From: Gonium pectorale
Lineage: Eukaryota > Chlorophyta > Chlorophyceae > Chlamydomonadales > Volvocaceae
Direction: 5' to 3'
Length of the DNA stretch: 53,579 nt
Assembly: GCA_001584585.1 (NCBI GenBank)
Contig: LSYV01000003.1
Location: forward strand, 1,617,505 to 1,671,083
The notes beneath the pieces are model-generated. The model was not told where the DNA came from. It saw only the letters and a program-made list of their open reading frames with translations, and made no database searches. Numbering within the stretch: position 1 is the first letter of the stretch; each line of letters begins with the position of its first letter. A program made the position numbers and the translations under genes. This document shows, one piece after another, positions 44,890 to 53,579 of the stretch.

Positions 44890-46377
44890 CTAGCGCTGCT
44901 CTCGGGAAGCGGAGTCCAGCAGTGCCGAGGTCGGGAACGCGCCTCCCCAACCACCACCCTCAAGCGACGGCCGCTTCGAAGGCGGCTCCAAGTCCAAGCC
45001 GCCCTTGGGGCCATCCCCGCTGCCAAATTCCCGCTCTTCCCGGCAGGGTTTGGCGCCGCAGCCCCGCGCGGCATGCAGCTGCGCCATCGGGACCGCAGCT
45101 GGCCGCCGCTGCTGTTGCGCGCCTGGGCACTGCTGCTGCTGCGTTCCGTCGCGCGGCAGCTGCTGCGGGCACTTGGCGGGCACTCCACCGCAGGGCTGTG
45201 GGCGCAGTGAGGGCGCCAGGAGCTGCTGCTGCAGCGTAGCGAGGTGGCGGTGGTGCTTTGCTTGGTGATTGGCGGCAGGGTTGCGGTGGCGGTGGCTTTG
45301 GGAGCGGGGGCTGTGCGCTGCGCAGTGGGGCCACGCCTCAGCAGCCTGCGCGCAGACGGCGTGGGCCGGGGACGGGCTGGGCGGCGAGATGGCGGGCGGC
45401 AGCGATCCGACCGTCTCTGCGTGCGCGTGCGCGGGGGGCAGCAGCCGTGGTGGCGCTCCCCGGGAGTCCCCGTCATCGGCGTGGCACCGCCAGCGCGGGG
45501 CGTAGGCGTCCAAGATTGCCTTCACCGCGAACGTCGTCAGCGGCTTGCGCTGCACGGGCGAGGGCAAAGGCCGGGATAGGCATTCACTGGAAAGCATTGA
45601 TAACAAGACGCAGTGCAATGGCGCCAGCGACTCGGGGGAGGACCGGAAGCGCACCGGCAGGAGCGGCGGCAATCGGGAGCGACGGGCAGCGGCAGCATAG
45701 CCCGCATGTGCGTGGCAAGTGTGGCACAGGCCTCCTCACCACGGCTCCGTCGGCGCCCAGGGCGAGCGCCCGCTGCGCCACCGTCTGTCCGTTCTCCACA
45801 AGGTCGTCCAGGCACGAGGCCGTGCAGAGCACCACGGGCACACGCGCCTGGCCGCTGCCCGGAGCGCTGGATTCGAGCTCGCGGATGCCCTTGGTGGCCT
45901 GGTAGCCGTCGGCCAGGGGCATCTGCAGGTCCAGAAACACGCACACCAGCTGGGCGCGCTCCTGGTTGTAGACGTCGATGCACTGAAGGCCGTTCTCCGC
46001 CTCGAGGACTTCGAATCCCAGCTGAGAGGGAGCAGAGAGTGAAGCAAGAAGGCGGGGCGGGAGGGGGGTGCGGGCCGTGTAAACGTCGGATGGGTCTCAA
46101 GGAACGGGGAAGGGCAAAATGTTTGCGTTTCGAGCAGAAACTACGCGGTCACATCGTCATGTTTCCGGAATAATGCGCGGGGACCGTCGAGAGCTTTGTG
46201 CACCGCCTTCCGTTCTTGACGCGCCTGGGTCGTTTCGGAGTCGTCCCACGACATCCCACTGCTGACTGGCACCAACCCCGTCACTCTGCGAGAACCTACC
46301 TTATGGAGTATTGTGCCGAGAATCAGGCGATTAACAGGCAAGTCGTCGACGACGAGCGCCTTGGGAAGCCGCGCCAT
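44890..46377 (-). CDS. Response regulator with single receiver domain and low-complexity tail
   Basis: Receiver (REC) domain of a two-component phosphorelay; it would take a phosphoryl group from a histidine kinase or phosphotransfer protein. Three exons join in phase to 339 residues: 46300-46377, 45740-46021, 44890-45549. REC landmarks are the acidic pair Asp11-Asp12 in KALVVDDLPVNRLIL, the phospho-acceptor Asp57 in VFLDLQMPLADGYQAT, Thr93 in VLCTAS, and Lys122 in RKPLTTFAV, so all conserved active-site residues are present. The tail (about 135-339) is rich in Gln, Pro, His and Ala, with no GARP/Myb or CCT DNA-binding domain that I can see. The ATG gives a receiver starting within ten residues of its first strand, so no kinase module is attached in this model. 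It could still be the C-terminal part of a larger hybrid kinase if upstream exons were missed, but nothing upstream supports that. Confidence 0.85.
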
Positions 46378-46575
46378 GTTACGGTGGGGCACAGCTTGGC
46401 CGGGCAGAGTGGAATGGCACTCCGCAAGGATTGTGCCTAGCCGCCAAGCCGAATGTCAATGTGCTTGACGGGCGGAGGCGCTGAGCGCCAGCAACAGTTG
46501 TTCTGTGAGGAGCGAGGGCGGATTTATGAATACAGCGAATACTATGTGAAGAGACGCCGGGCGCACAAGTCGGTG

Positions 46576-46634
46576 TCACTCGGCAAAATTTGAGTCCTGT
46601 TTTGGGATTTGGGAGGTGCGATTTTGCCGAGTGA
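46576..46634. repeat. Perfect 14-bp inverted repeat, 31-bp spacer
   Basis: TCACTCGGCAAAAT at 46576-46589 is matched exactly by ATTTTGCCGAGTGA at 46621-46634. It lies 200-257 bases upstream of the response-regulator start codon. It could form a hairpin or be the ends of a tiny inverted-repeat element. Confidence 0.9.
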
Positions 46635-47167
46635 TACGGCAAATCATAGCCCCGGATTTCGTCACCCGAAGATCACCACTGCCCGACATCCCTGAAGTCC
46701 AAAAAAGAGCGCAGACAACAACCCTAACTTATTATACATGGTGCGGCATTAAGTTGTTTGGTGGGCGATACCGACCGTTGCGGCAGTTGTGTGCTTTTGC
46801 TGAGCGCCCGCTCTGCCCCTTTCGCGCCCGCTGTTGCACAGTTAATAAATTCATCTACATTCAATTACCATGGGCAACGGCCTTAGTGAGGCATGCCTAG
46901 CTGGCGCCCGCGGACGGTTCGGGCTAGTGCCGTGTCGGACTACCGCTGTAATGGACAGCTGGGTCCTCTCGCGCGTCCAAACGTCCAACACGGCTTCTTG
47001 CAGAGGGTCTCGTATGTTCGCATGCTCAGGGCGAGGGCAAGCAGCGTGCCGACCTGGCGTCGGGTGCGTGACTGTCGCGATGTAGTAGTACGGTCAATTT
47101 CACGTCCCCGCGCACCATCCTCCGCAGCTCGCTGCCCCCATCCCCTCCAGGACGGCGACCTCTGGCG

Positions 47168-47172
47168 TTACA
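47168..47172 (-). terminator. Probable poly(A) signal of PEX1
   Basis: TTACA here reads TGTAA on the minus strand, about 555 bases past the PEX1 stop codon, a spacing like those of other genes in the window. Confidence 0.5.
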
Positions 47173-47383
47173 AACCGTGCGCTTCCTGTTGTTAAATGAT
47201 GTACTCCCTCTCATAAGTCGCTAGGCATAGACGAGTGCCTGGCTGCGGGCCACGGGCCACGGGCCGGTCCTGGGGCCGGTCCTTATTGGCGCACGCAGTT
47301 AGCCAGGAGGCCATCGGCCTCGAACCCACACCCACCAACCCCGCGCTCCTGTAAACGTCCCCGACCCCTCGTCCTCTACAGCG

Positions 47384-47477
47384 AAGCCCAGACTCACCCC
47401 CAAAGCTCCACAATGCTGCATAGCATTAAAAAGCCCAGTCTCGCCCCCCAAGCCCCACAATGCTGCATAGCAAGGGA
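47384..47477. repeat. Tandem duplication of a 47-bp unit
   Basis: Two adjoining copies (47384-47430 and 47431-47477) share AAGCCCAG and CCACAATGCTGCATAGCA and differ at a few positions. They lie between genes. Confidence 0.9.
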
Positions 47478-47727
47478 AGTCCTTCGTCGGAGTTCTGAGC
47501 GCAGCTGCAAAGTGCACGCCTCCCTAACCCCTAACACCCGCTTGGATCCAGCGGGTGGGGGCGCCATCCGGGCTCTATGTGTCACTGCAGCGCAGGAAGG
47601 CCCCCCTCCAGGAAGTCACAGCGCTACCGGCCAGTCGTAGGACCACCTACCGTATGTCCCCAGCTAGGTAGCCAAGGCAAGAACACCACACGCCGCCACA
47701 TGTAGGTACATATCTTGTGCACACCGA

Positions 47728-50700
47728 CTAGGCCAGCGTCGCGCGCATCCCCTGCCGCTCTTCTGGCCCCGCGCCCGAGGCGCCCGCCCGCCCTGCGGGG
47801 GCCTCCCGATCGCTCCGGAACCGCGCGTACAGCGCCGCCAAGCGGGCAGCCTCCGCGGACGGCAGCGAGGGCCGCGCTGCCGCCAGCGCCCGCAGCACGT
47901 GGCGCATGCGGATGACGGGGCCGGAGGCAGGCGGGGCTGGTCCGGACTGGGAGCTGGCGCCGACGCTGGCCCCAGTTTCTCCCGCGTCCGTGCGCTGCGG
48001 AGGCGCTGGGCGTGCCAAACCCTCCGCTGTGGTTGCAGTGCCTCCCGAGGTACCTGCGTCACCACATACACTGCCCGCCTGAGGTTCCGCAGGGGAGGCT
48101 TCGGGTGTGCCGCCGCGTCCACTGGTGGCATCGCCACGCGGCCCTGCTGCCGTGACACTATGACCCGCCGTGGCCGTCACAGCGGCCGCCCCTGGCGCTG
48201 CTGCGGCAGCGACCGCCTCCAGCCTCTCGTTGACTGCGTGCAACTGCGCCTCCGACAAAATGGCGCCCAGGTCCGCACCTGGAGGAGCGGTGCGAGTGGA
48301 GAGAGACAGGCCAGCAGCTTAGGGGCGAGAGGCAGGCCAGTACGGTATGGCGCCGCGAAGCCGCCATTCGACAAGCCGTGCCAAGCCGTGCCTCGATGCA
48401 GGCCGCTGAAGGGCACGCAGCTGCGGTTGCGGTGGCGGAGCGCCCCGCATCGGCAGACCTCCGTCCCGAGCCCCGGTCCTCACCCGTCATGCCGTCGCTG
48501 CGTGCGGCCACGTGCTCCAAGTCCACGTCCGCGTCCAGGTTGAGGCGGCGGCTGACGGCGCGGAGGATCTGGCGAGGGCGCACCCAGAAGCCAGGCGTCG
48601 GCAAGTCGCGTTTGCGTTCGCTCCCTGCCGCTTGGGGCTGCCGGATTTTGCTGGACAATGGGCGCGGACGCCCCTGCCCACCTGACGCACGTGCACAGGC
48701 ACGCAAGACAGCTGGACGACCGCGGCCTGGCAGTCACACGACCAGAAACACCCCCAACCTCCGCGCATCGACCCTGGGCCCCTCATCCTCACCTGCAGCC
48801 GCTGCTGGGCGCTGTCCGGTGGCCCGCAGAAGAGCAGGCGGTCCAGGCGGCCCGGCCGCAGCAGCGCCGCGTCGATGAGGTCTGGCCGGCTGGTGGCCGC
48901 CAGCACCACAACCCCGCGCAGCCCCTCCACTCCGTCCAGCTCCGTCAGCAGCTGGTTCACAACCCGGTCCGTCACGCCTTCGGGTCGCGAGGGCAAGGCA
49001 CGGTGGAGAAGGGCAGGGAAGTTCAGGGCGTAGAGTGATCAATCGTGTGTGTGCATGCCGCGACGTGCAGAGGCCGGAAGCACTGGCAAGGGGGTGAAGC
49101 CCCCCTTTGGGGCGCCCTGGTTCGCCAGGCAGGAGGTCAGGGGACAGCGTCGCAACCCCGAGGAGCCCCCGCGGGCTGCCATAGCAGAGCGGATGAAGGC
49201 AGCAAGGTGCCGCCGTGCTGGGTCACCGGCATGGTCGTGCGGCCCGAGCACAAGCTACATAACCCTGACCGATGTCCTCTTTGCTCCCTGGCGTTGCACC
49301 GCCACGGCGGGTGGAGATGCGCAGCACCGCACAGACGGCAGCCCTGCGACACCTCCGCCACAACTACCGCCCCATCAAAACACGACCGCCCTCGATATCG
49401 GGCACCCGCCGCCCGTCGAAACCCACCAGTGGAGTCGTGCCCTCGGGGCGGCGCGATGGCGTCGAACTCGTCGAAAAACAGCACGGCCGGCGCGGCGGCG
49501 GCTGCGCGGGCGAACAAGTCCCGCACGGCCGCCTCGCTGGCGCCGATGTACTTGTTGAGCAGCTCGGGGCCCTTGACGGCCAGGAAGCTGCGGCCGCAGG
49601 GGAGAGTGGCAAACGGGCGGCCGGACGGCAGCGATCGGGGGAAGGAGCTTCAAGATGCGGGTACGCGCGAGGTTGGCAAAGCAAGTGTGGGGTTTCGATG
49701 GGGTTCCCTTGGTTGTCCTTGCCTGAACAATTGCAAGTGCTATTGAGTGAGAGACCGGCGCCGTTGCACAGCAGCAACCCAGCCAGACGCGCCCGCCACG
49801 CCCTCCCTGCGCGTGCTCCAAGGCACGCCCACCCGAACTCCGCCACTCACCGCACGGGCGCAATCTTGGACACCGCCGCCACCGCCGCCCCGACCACGTG
49901 CGTCTTGCCGCACCCCGGCGGGCCGTACAGCAGCGCGCCCGTGCGCAGCCGCAGCGGCGCGGCCGCCACCAGCTGCCGGTACTTGATGGGCAGCAGCAGC
50001 GCCTCGCGCAGGGACGACATCACGTCTGCCAGGCCGCCCACGTCCTCCCAGCCCTCGGCCTGCGTACGGTATGCGGCACGTCGCGACAAAAGTCATGACT
50101 ACATGGTGCATTCCTTCAGCAACAACAGAAAAAGGGACCACATGCTACAGCCGGAAGAAGGATACGCCAGGGTCGCCACACGGACTGGGAGCGCATGTAT
50201 TATCTGATAAGCGACGCGACCGGCGTGGGCCCCTCGCCAGCGCCGGCATCCCGCCCGCGCCAACCCGCCTACACCTCCGACCCCTCCTCGACCCAGCCAC
50301 CCACCCGGCCGCCCGCCTCCGCCGCCTGCTGCACGCCCCAGAAGGCGGCTGGCACAAAGCCCTCGAGAGCGCTCCGCAGATCGCCCTCCGTAACCGACAG
50401 CCGTAGCTGCAGCGGCGCGGAGGCAGGTGCCACCGGGCCCGCCTGGGGCGGCGTCGGGGAACTCCCGCCGGCGGCGCCGGACGCGGGCGTCGGCCGGCCA
50501 TCGTCATCGCCGGGGGGGCACAGCACCTGCTGTTGCTGCTGCCGCAGCTGACGGCGCAGCGCCTCGTGGACAGCCCTGGAGGAGAGGGACAAGGCGGCGA
50601 CGCGGTGGTGAAGAAGGGCGGGTACCGGTATTCCCCTTTGCGAAGGAGTGGCCCCGGGCAGCGGGTACTTCGGGGGCACTCAAGGCGGGCTGCGCTCGGG

Positions 50701-53579
50701 GTGCGCCTCCACCGGAAGCGGCCAGGCGTGACCTGTGTGGTCGGGCAAGGCGTGGCCCCACTCGCGGTGAAGGTCTGCACCCCCGTGGCCGCTGCGCGTG
50801 CTCAATGTCGGTGTTACGCAGGGTAGGGCAGGAGGCAGCAGGACGCGCGTACACCGACCAAATGCACACTAGACTGTCTCGACGAAACGGCCGTCGTGTC
50901 GCAGGCAAGGCGCTTTAGGAAGGCAGGCCCTACAAACTGCGCGGGACAGACCCGCCGCCCGGCCCCGTTCCGCACCCCGGCCACCTGTCCAGCAGAAGCC
51001 GCAGGTCCACTCCCTCAAAGCCCTCCGCCGCCCCCGCCACCGCCGCCAGCTGGGCCGCTTCAACGTCCACGCCGCGCTGCCGGGCGGCGGAGGCCAGCAT
51101 GGCAGCGCGGCCGCGACACCCGGGGGTCGGCAGCCGCACCTGCGACGAGGGCAAGCGGGTCCAGAAATAAGAAGTACAGGATTGCGGCAAGCAGCCCAGG
51201 CTGGCCTGGCAGGAAGCTCGGCAACCTCCAAGCCACCGCGCGTCTGTGTATTCGGGTTTGCTGCACATACATAGGCCCCCCAGACGGCCCCAGGATCCTG
51301 CGTCAGGGTGCGTGCTGCGTTCACAAGCACCTGCCGGCTTGTGCCACCCTGCAGTCTGCCAGTCCCCACCGCCAGGCGGCGCACCTCGTAGTCCAGGCGC
51401 CCCACGCGCCGCAGCGCCGCGTGCACCGCAGCGGCGTCCCGGGACGAAGCCACGACGGCCACCGCCGGCGGTGGCGACGCCCCAGGCGCCGCAGCCGCGG
51501 CCGCCGCCTCCGCCAGCTCGTCCAGCAGCGCCGACAGCCAGTCGGCGAGACGCGCAGCAGCGGCGGCCCCGTCGGGGTGCTGCATGCCGTACTCGGGGCC
51601 GTCCTGCGGCGCAGCACGCGTGTCCGGGAATCGGCTTTTGAGGAGGGAGCCGGCACTCGACGTGAGACGGGCGCAGACACCCAGGATCCATGAGGTGCTG
51701 CACGGCTCACATTGAAATCACATCCTGCCCGCCAGCACGCTGCCGGTCGGTCTCCGCCACCCGTGCCGGTTCGGCCCCCCATCTCACCGCCGCGCTGGGG
51801 CACAGCAGATCCAGGTCGTCCAGCAGGATAAGGGAGGGCGCGCACGACAGCGCCTCGGCCGCCACGGACGCCAGGGCGGAGGTGGCGGCGCCAGGGGTCC
51901 CGCCTGGGGGGACATGGGTGCATGGGGACGGGTCTGAAAGGGTGAGGTTGAGGGGTTGGCAAGTCCCATCCGGCGGGAAAGGATCATCCCAATGTCTGCA
52001 CCTCCCCCCCGGCGTCGACCATCCCACCCAGCGTGTAGACCGCCAGGCTAGGCCGCCAACCCCCGCCACTCCACGCACCTGCCAGCTGGGCGCACCGCAC
52101 GTGCAGCACGTGCGCCTGCAGCCAGGGGTGCCGCTCCGCAGCGTCGCCCAGCGCGGACAGCAGCGGCGAGCGGCCGCTGCCTGTAGTGGGGGACAGGCGG
52201 GGTGGGGGCGGCAAGCGGAAGCGGCACGGAGCGGCGCATCAGGAGTGTGAGTACAAAGGATCCGACGAGCTGAGCGCATCGCCTGGTACGGCGTGACGCG
52301 CCACACCACACAGCACCACACCCAGTACAGCTCCACTGCCTGCGCGCTCTTGGGGTCCACACTCAGTACCAGCTGTCAGTGTCTCGGAGCATAGAAGCGC
52401 ATGTGCGAAAACCGCGCGCGGTCCCATGACGACGACGGCGACACACCTGGCGGCCCCGTCACCAGCACGCCCCCGCAGCGCGGCAGCCCCGCTCGCGCCA
52501 CCGCGGCGCTGACCCACGGGTCGATCTGCGGCAGCAGGCGCCTCAGGCACCCCTCCAGCTGCTCGCCCAGCCAGCTGATGTGCTGCAGGTCCAGATCCAG
52601 GTGAGGCAGCGCCAGCGGCCCCGCCGCAGCCATCGCCTCCGGGCCAGCGGACGATGCGGGCGCCGCCGCTGCTGTCCGCGCGGAGGACGCCGGAGCCGTC
52701 GTCGCAGCCGCCAATGCCCCGGTGGGCGGTGCCCGCACCGTTCCTACGGGTTCAGACGGGCCCTGGCTTTGCGGGCGCACTGGCAGCAAAGCCGCCAGCG
52801 GCAGCGGCAGCGGCAGCGGCCGTGCGGCGAGCGAGGCGGCGGCGGTGCGAGCAGCGGGGTACGAGACGTCCGGGAGCACGACCGGCGTGCCCAGCTTGAC
52901 GGCAAGCGGCTGCTTGTGCTGCGAGCCGGGCTGCGTTGCTCTGGAACCCGGCTTGCCAAGGCTGAGGAGCGGCGCCTCCCCGTCCAACAGGCCTGCCAGC
53001 ATGCTGCTTGACAAGAGAGCTGGCTGTCCGGATCCCGCATGCGCCCGCCGAACCACGTGAAGCATCAAGCAGTAGTCGCCCGGCGGCGGCGCCGCCAGTA
53101 GCGCGGCGGCGGCGCCGTCATCGCCCCGGCCTGTGGCCGCCGTGCTGCCGTCCCGCGCCTGCAGGCGGAAGTGCACCACGGCGCCCGAAGCCAGCGGGAG
53201 CAGCACCTCCGGGTCGCTTGCGCCTTCCCCGAAGCCACAGCTGCGGCCGCTGCCCTCATCCGGCTCCGCGGAGGCTCCGCTCCCGTGAAGGGCCCGGCGG
53301 ATGCCCTCCTCCTGAGCCGACAGCCAGCTCCGCAACGCGCTGGGTAGGGCCTGCGGCCCCTCTGCAGCGCCCGTCGCTGCTGCAACCGCCGCTGCCGCTG
53401 CTGCCTGGCACCGCGCCCCGCCCTCATCCGCATCCAAAGTGCTGGGCGCCGCTGCCTTAGCCTCGCCGCGGGCAGCGCCAGCGGCGGGCGCGGCCTCCAG
53501 CGCGTCCACGAAGCGGAGGGCGGGCACGGGCAGTGTGTGCAGCCGCAGGCTCTGCAGCGCCGCCGTCGCTGCCGCCGCC
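47728..53579 (-). CDS. PEX1: Peroxisome biogenesis AAA+ ATPase PEX1, 5' partial
   Basis: With PEX6 it forms the hetero-hexameric motor that pulls the PEX5 receptor out of the peroxisomal membrane. Exons joined in phase: 52447-53579 (continues beyond the window), 52079-52180, 51788-51903, 51385-51603, 50985-51139, 50305-50575, 49851-50059, 49427-49587, 48977-48793, 48568-48484, 48278-47728; about 1,060 residues. The first part is a long Ala/Pro/Gly-rich linker. D1 has the P-loop TGPPGGSGRSP, with Arg where Lys is usual, and Walker [12 protein letters not shown]2 has an intact P-loop [13 protein letters not shown], the PEX1 signature [20 protein letters not shown], Walker [17 protein letters not shown], then [30 protein letters not shown] and [10 protein letters not shown]. 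The D2 match to plant and animal PEX1 is close. The C-terminal tail carries a low-complexity insertion. The 3' end of the exon before D2 is uncertain: a donor about 30 bases further on is possible. The N-terminal domain is outside the window. Confidence 0.93.

Larger units (their letters stand above)
46378..47727. other. Intergenic region with inverted and tandem repeats
   Basis: Lies between the response-regulator start and the PEX1 stop, both on the minus strand. It holds the promoter of the former and the 3' UTR of the latter, a perfect inverted repeat (46576-46634) and a tandem 47-bp duplication (47384-47477). No exon seen. Confidence 0.5.

Noticed and set aside
47270..47345. Possible minus-strand tRNA, from a GGGTTCGA-like T-arm
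   Set aside because: No matching acceptor stem, D-arm or anticodon arm can be drawn around it.
51330..51384. Longer end for the PEX1 exon that begins at 51603
   Set aside because: The frame stays open, but only the GAG/gtgcgc donor at 51385 gives the expected LDYEVRLPTPG junction with the next exon.
52376..52446. Continuation of the PEX1 exon past the conserved P-loop start
   Set aside because: The frame stays open to 52376, but a donor at 52446 leads in phase to [12 protein letters not shown], completing the P-loop; reading on does not.

Overview
The window looks like nuclear DNA of a green alga, most likely a chlorophyte. It is GC-rich and its genes are intron-dense, mostly with GT-AG introns of about 100-500 bases. 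Several genes end near TGTAA, the usual chlorophyte polyadenylation signal. One gene encodes a thylakoid-lumen PsbP-domain protein with a twin-arginine signal. There is no bacterial operon layout, no rRNA or tRNA gene and no CRISPR array. All gene models were spliced by hand; each listed exon keeps reading phase across every junction. The species cannot be told from this sequence.

Layout, left to right. (1) 3-3170, minus: seven internal exons of a protein I do not recognise, running off the left edge. (2) 5865-15878, plus: complete 23-exon DEAD-box splicing helicase of the DDX46/Prp5 family. (3) 17120-22017, minus: 10-exon PUA-domain RlmI-type rRNA cytosine methyltransferase with a probable organelle-targeting N-terminus. 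(4) 23041-27245, minus: 7-exon HMG-CoA synthase with intact catalytic Glu/Cys/His and a roughly 215-residue low-complexity insertion. (5) 27470-30106, plus: PsbP-domain lumenal protein, divergent from HMG-CoA synthase. (6) 31430-34702, plus: secreted or lumenal protein that recalls the algal DUF7164 group. (7) 35293-37780, plus: single-span membrane protein with a coiled coil, no known family. (8) 38483-42552, plus: GT61-type glycosyltransferase. (9) 44890-46377, minus: short response regulator with a receiver domain. (10) 47728-53579, minus: PEX1, the peroxisomal AAA+ ATPase, lacking its N-terminus at the right edge.

The genes do not form one pathway. They cover pre-mRNA splicing, organellar rRNA modification, acetyl-CoA/isoprenoid metabolism, the thylakoid lumen, secretory-pathway glycosylation (two neighbouring plus-strand genes), phosphorelay signalling and peroxisome import. 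The points most worth following are HMG-CoA synthase in a lineage usually described as lacking the mevalonate pathway; a near-identical sequence block just inside the 5' end of introns in two unrelated genes (HMG-CoA synthase and GT61), which suggests an introner-like element; and two inverted repeats between genes, one with telomere-like arms. No multi-gene novel system is evident.
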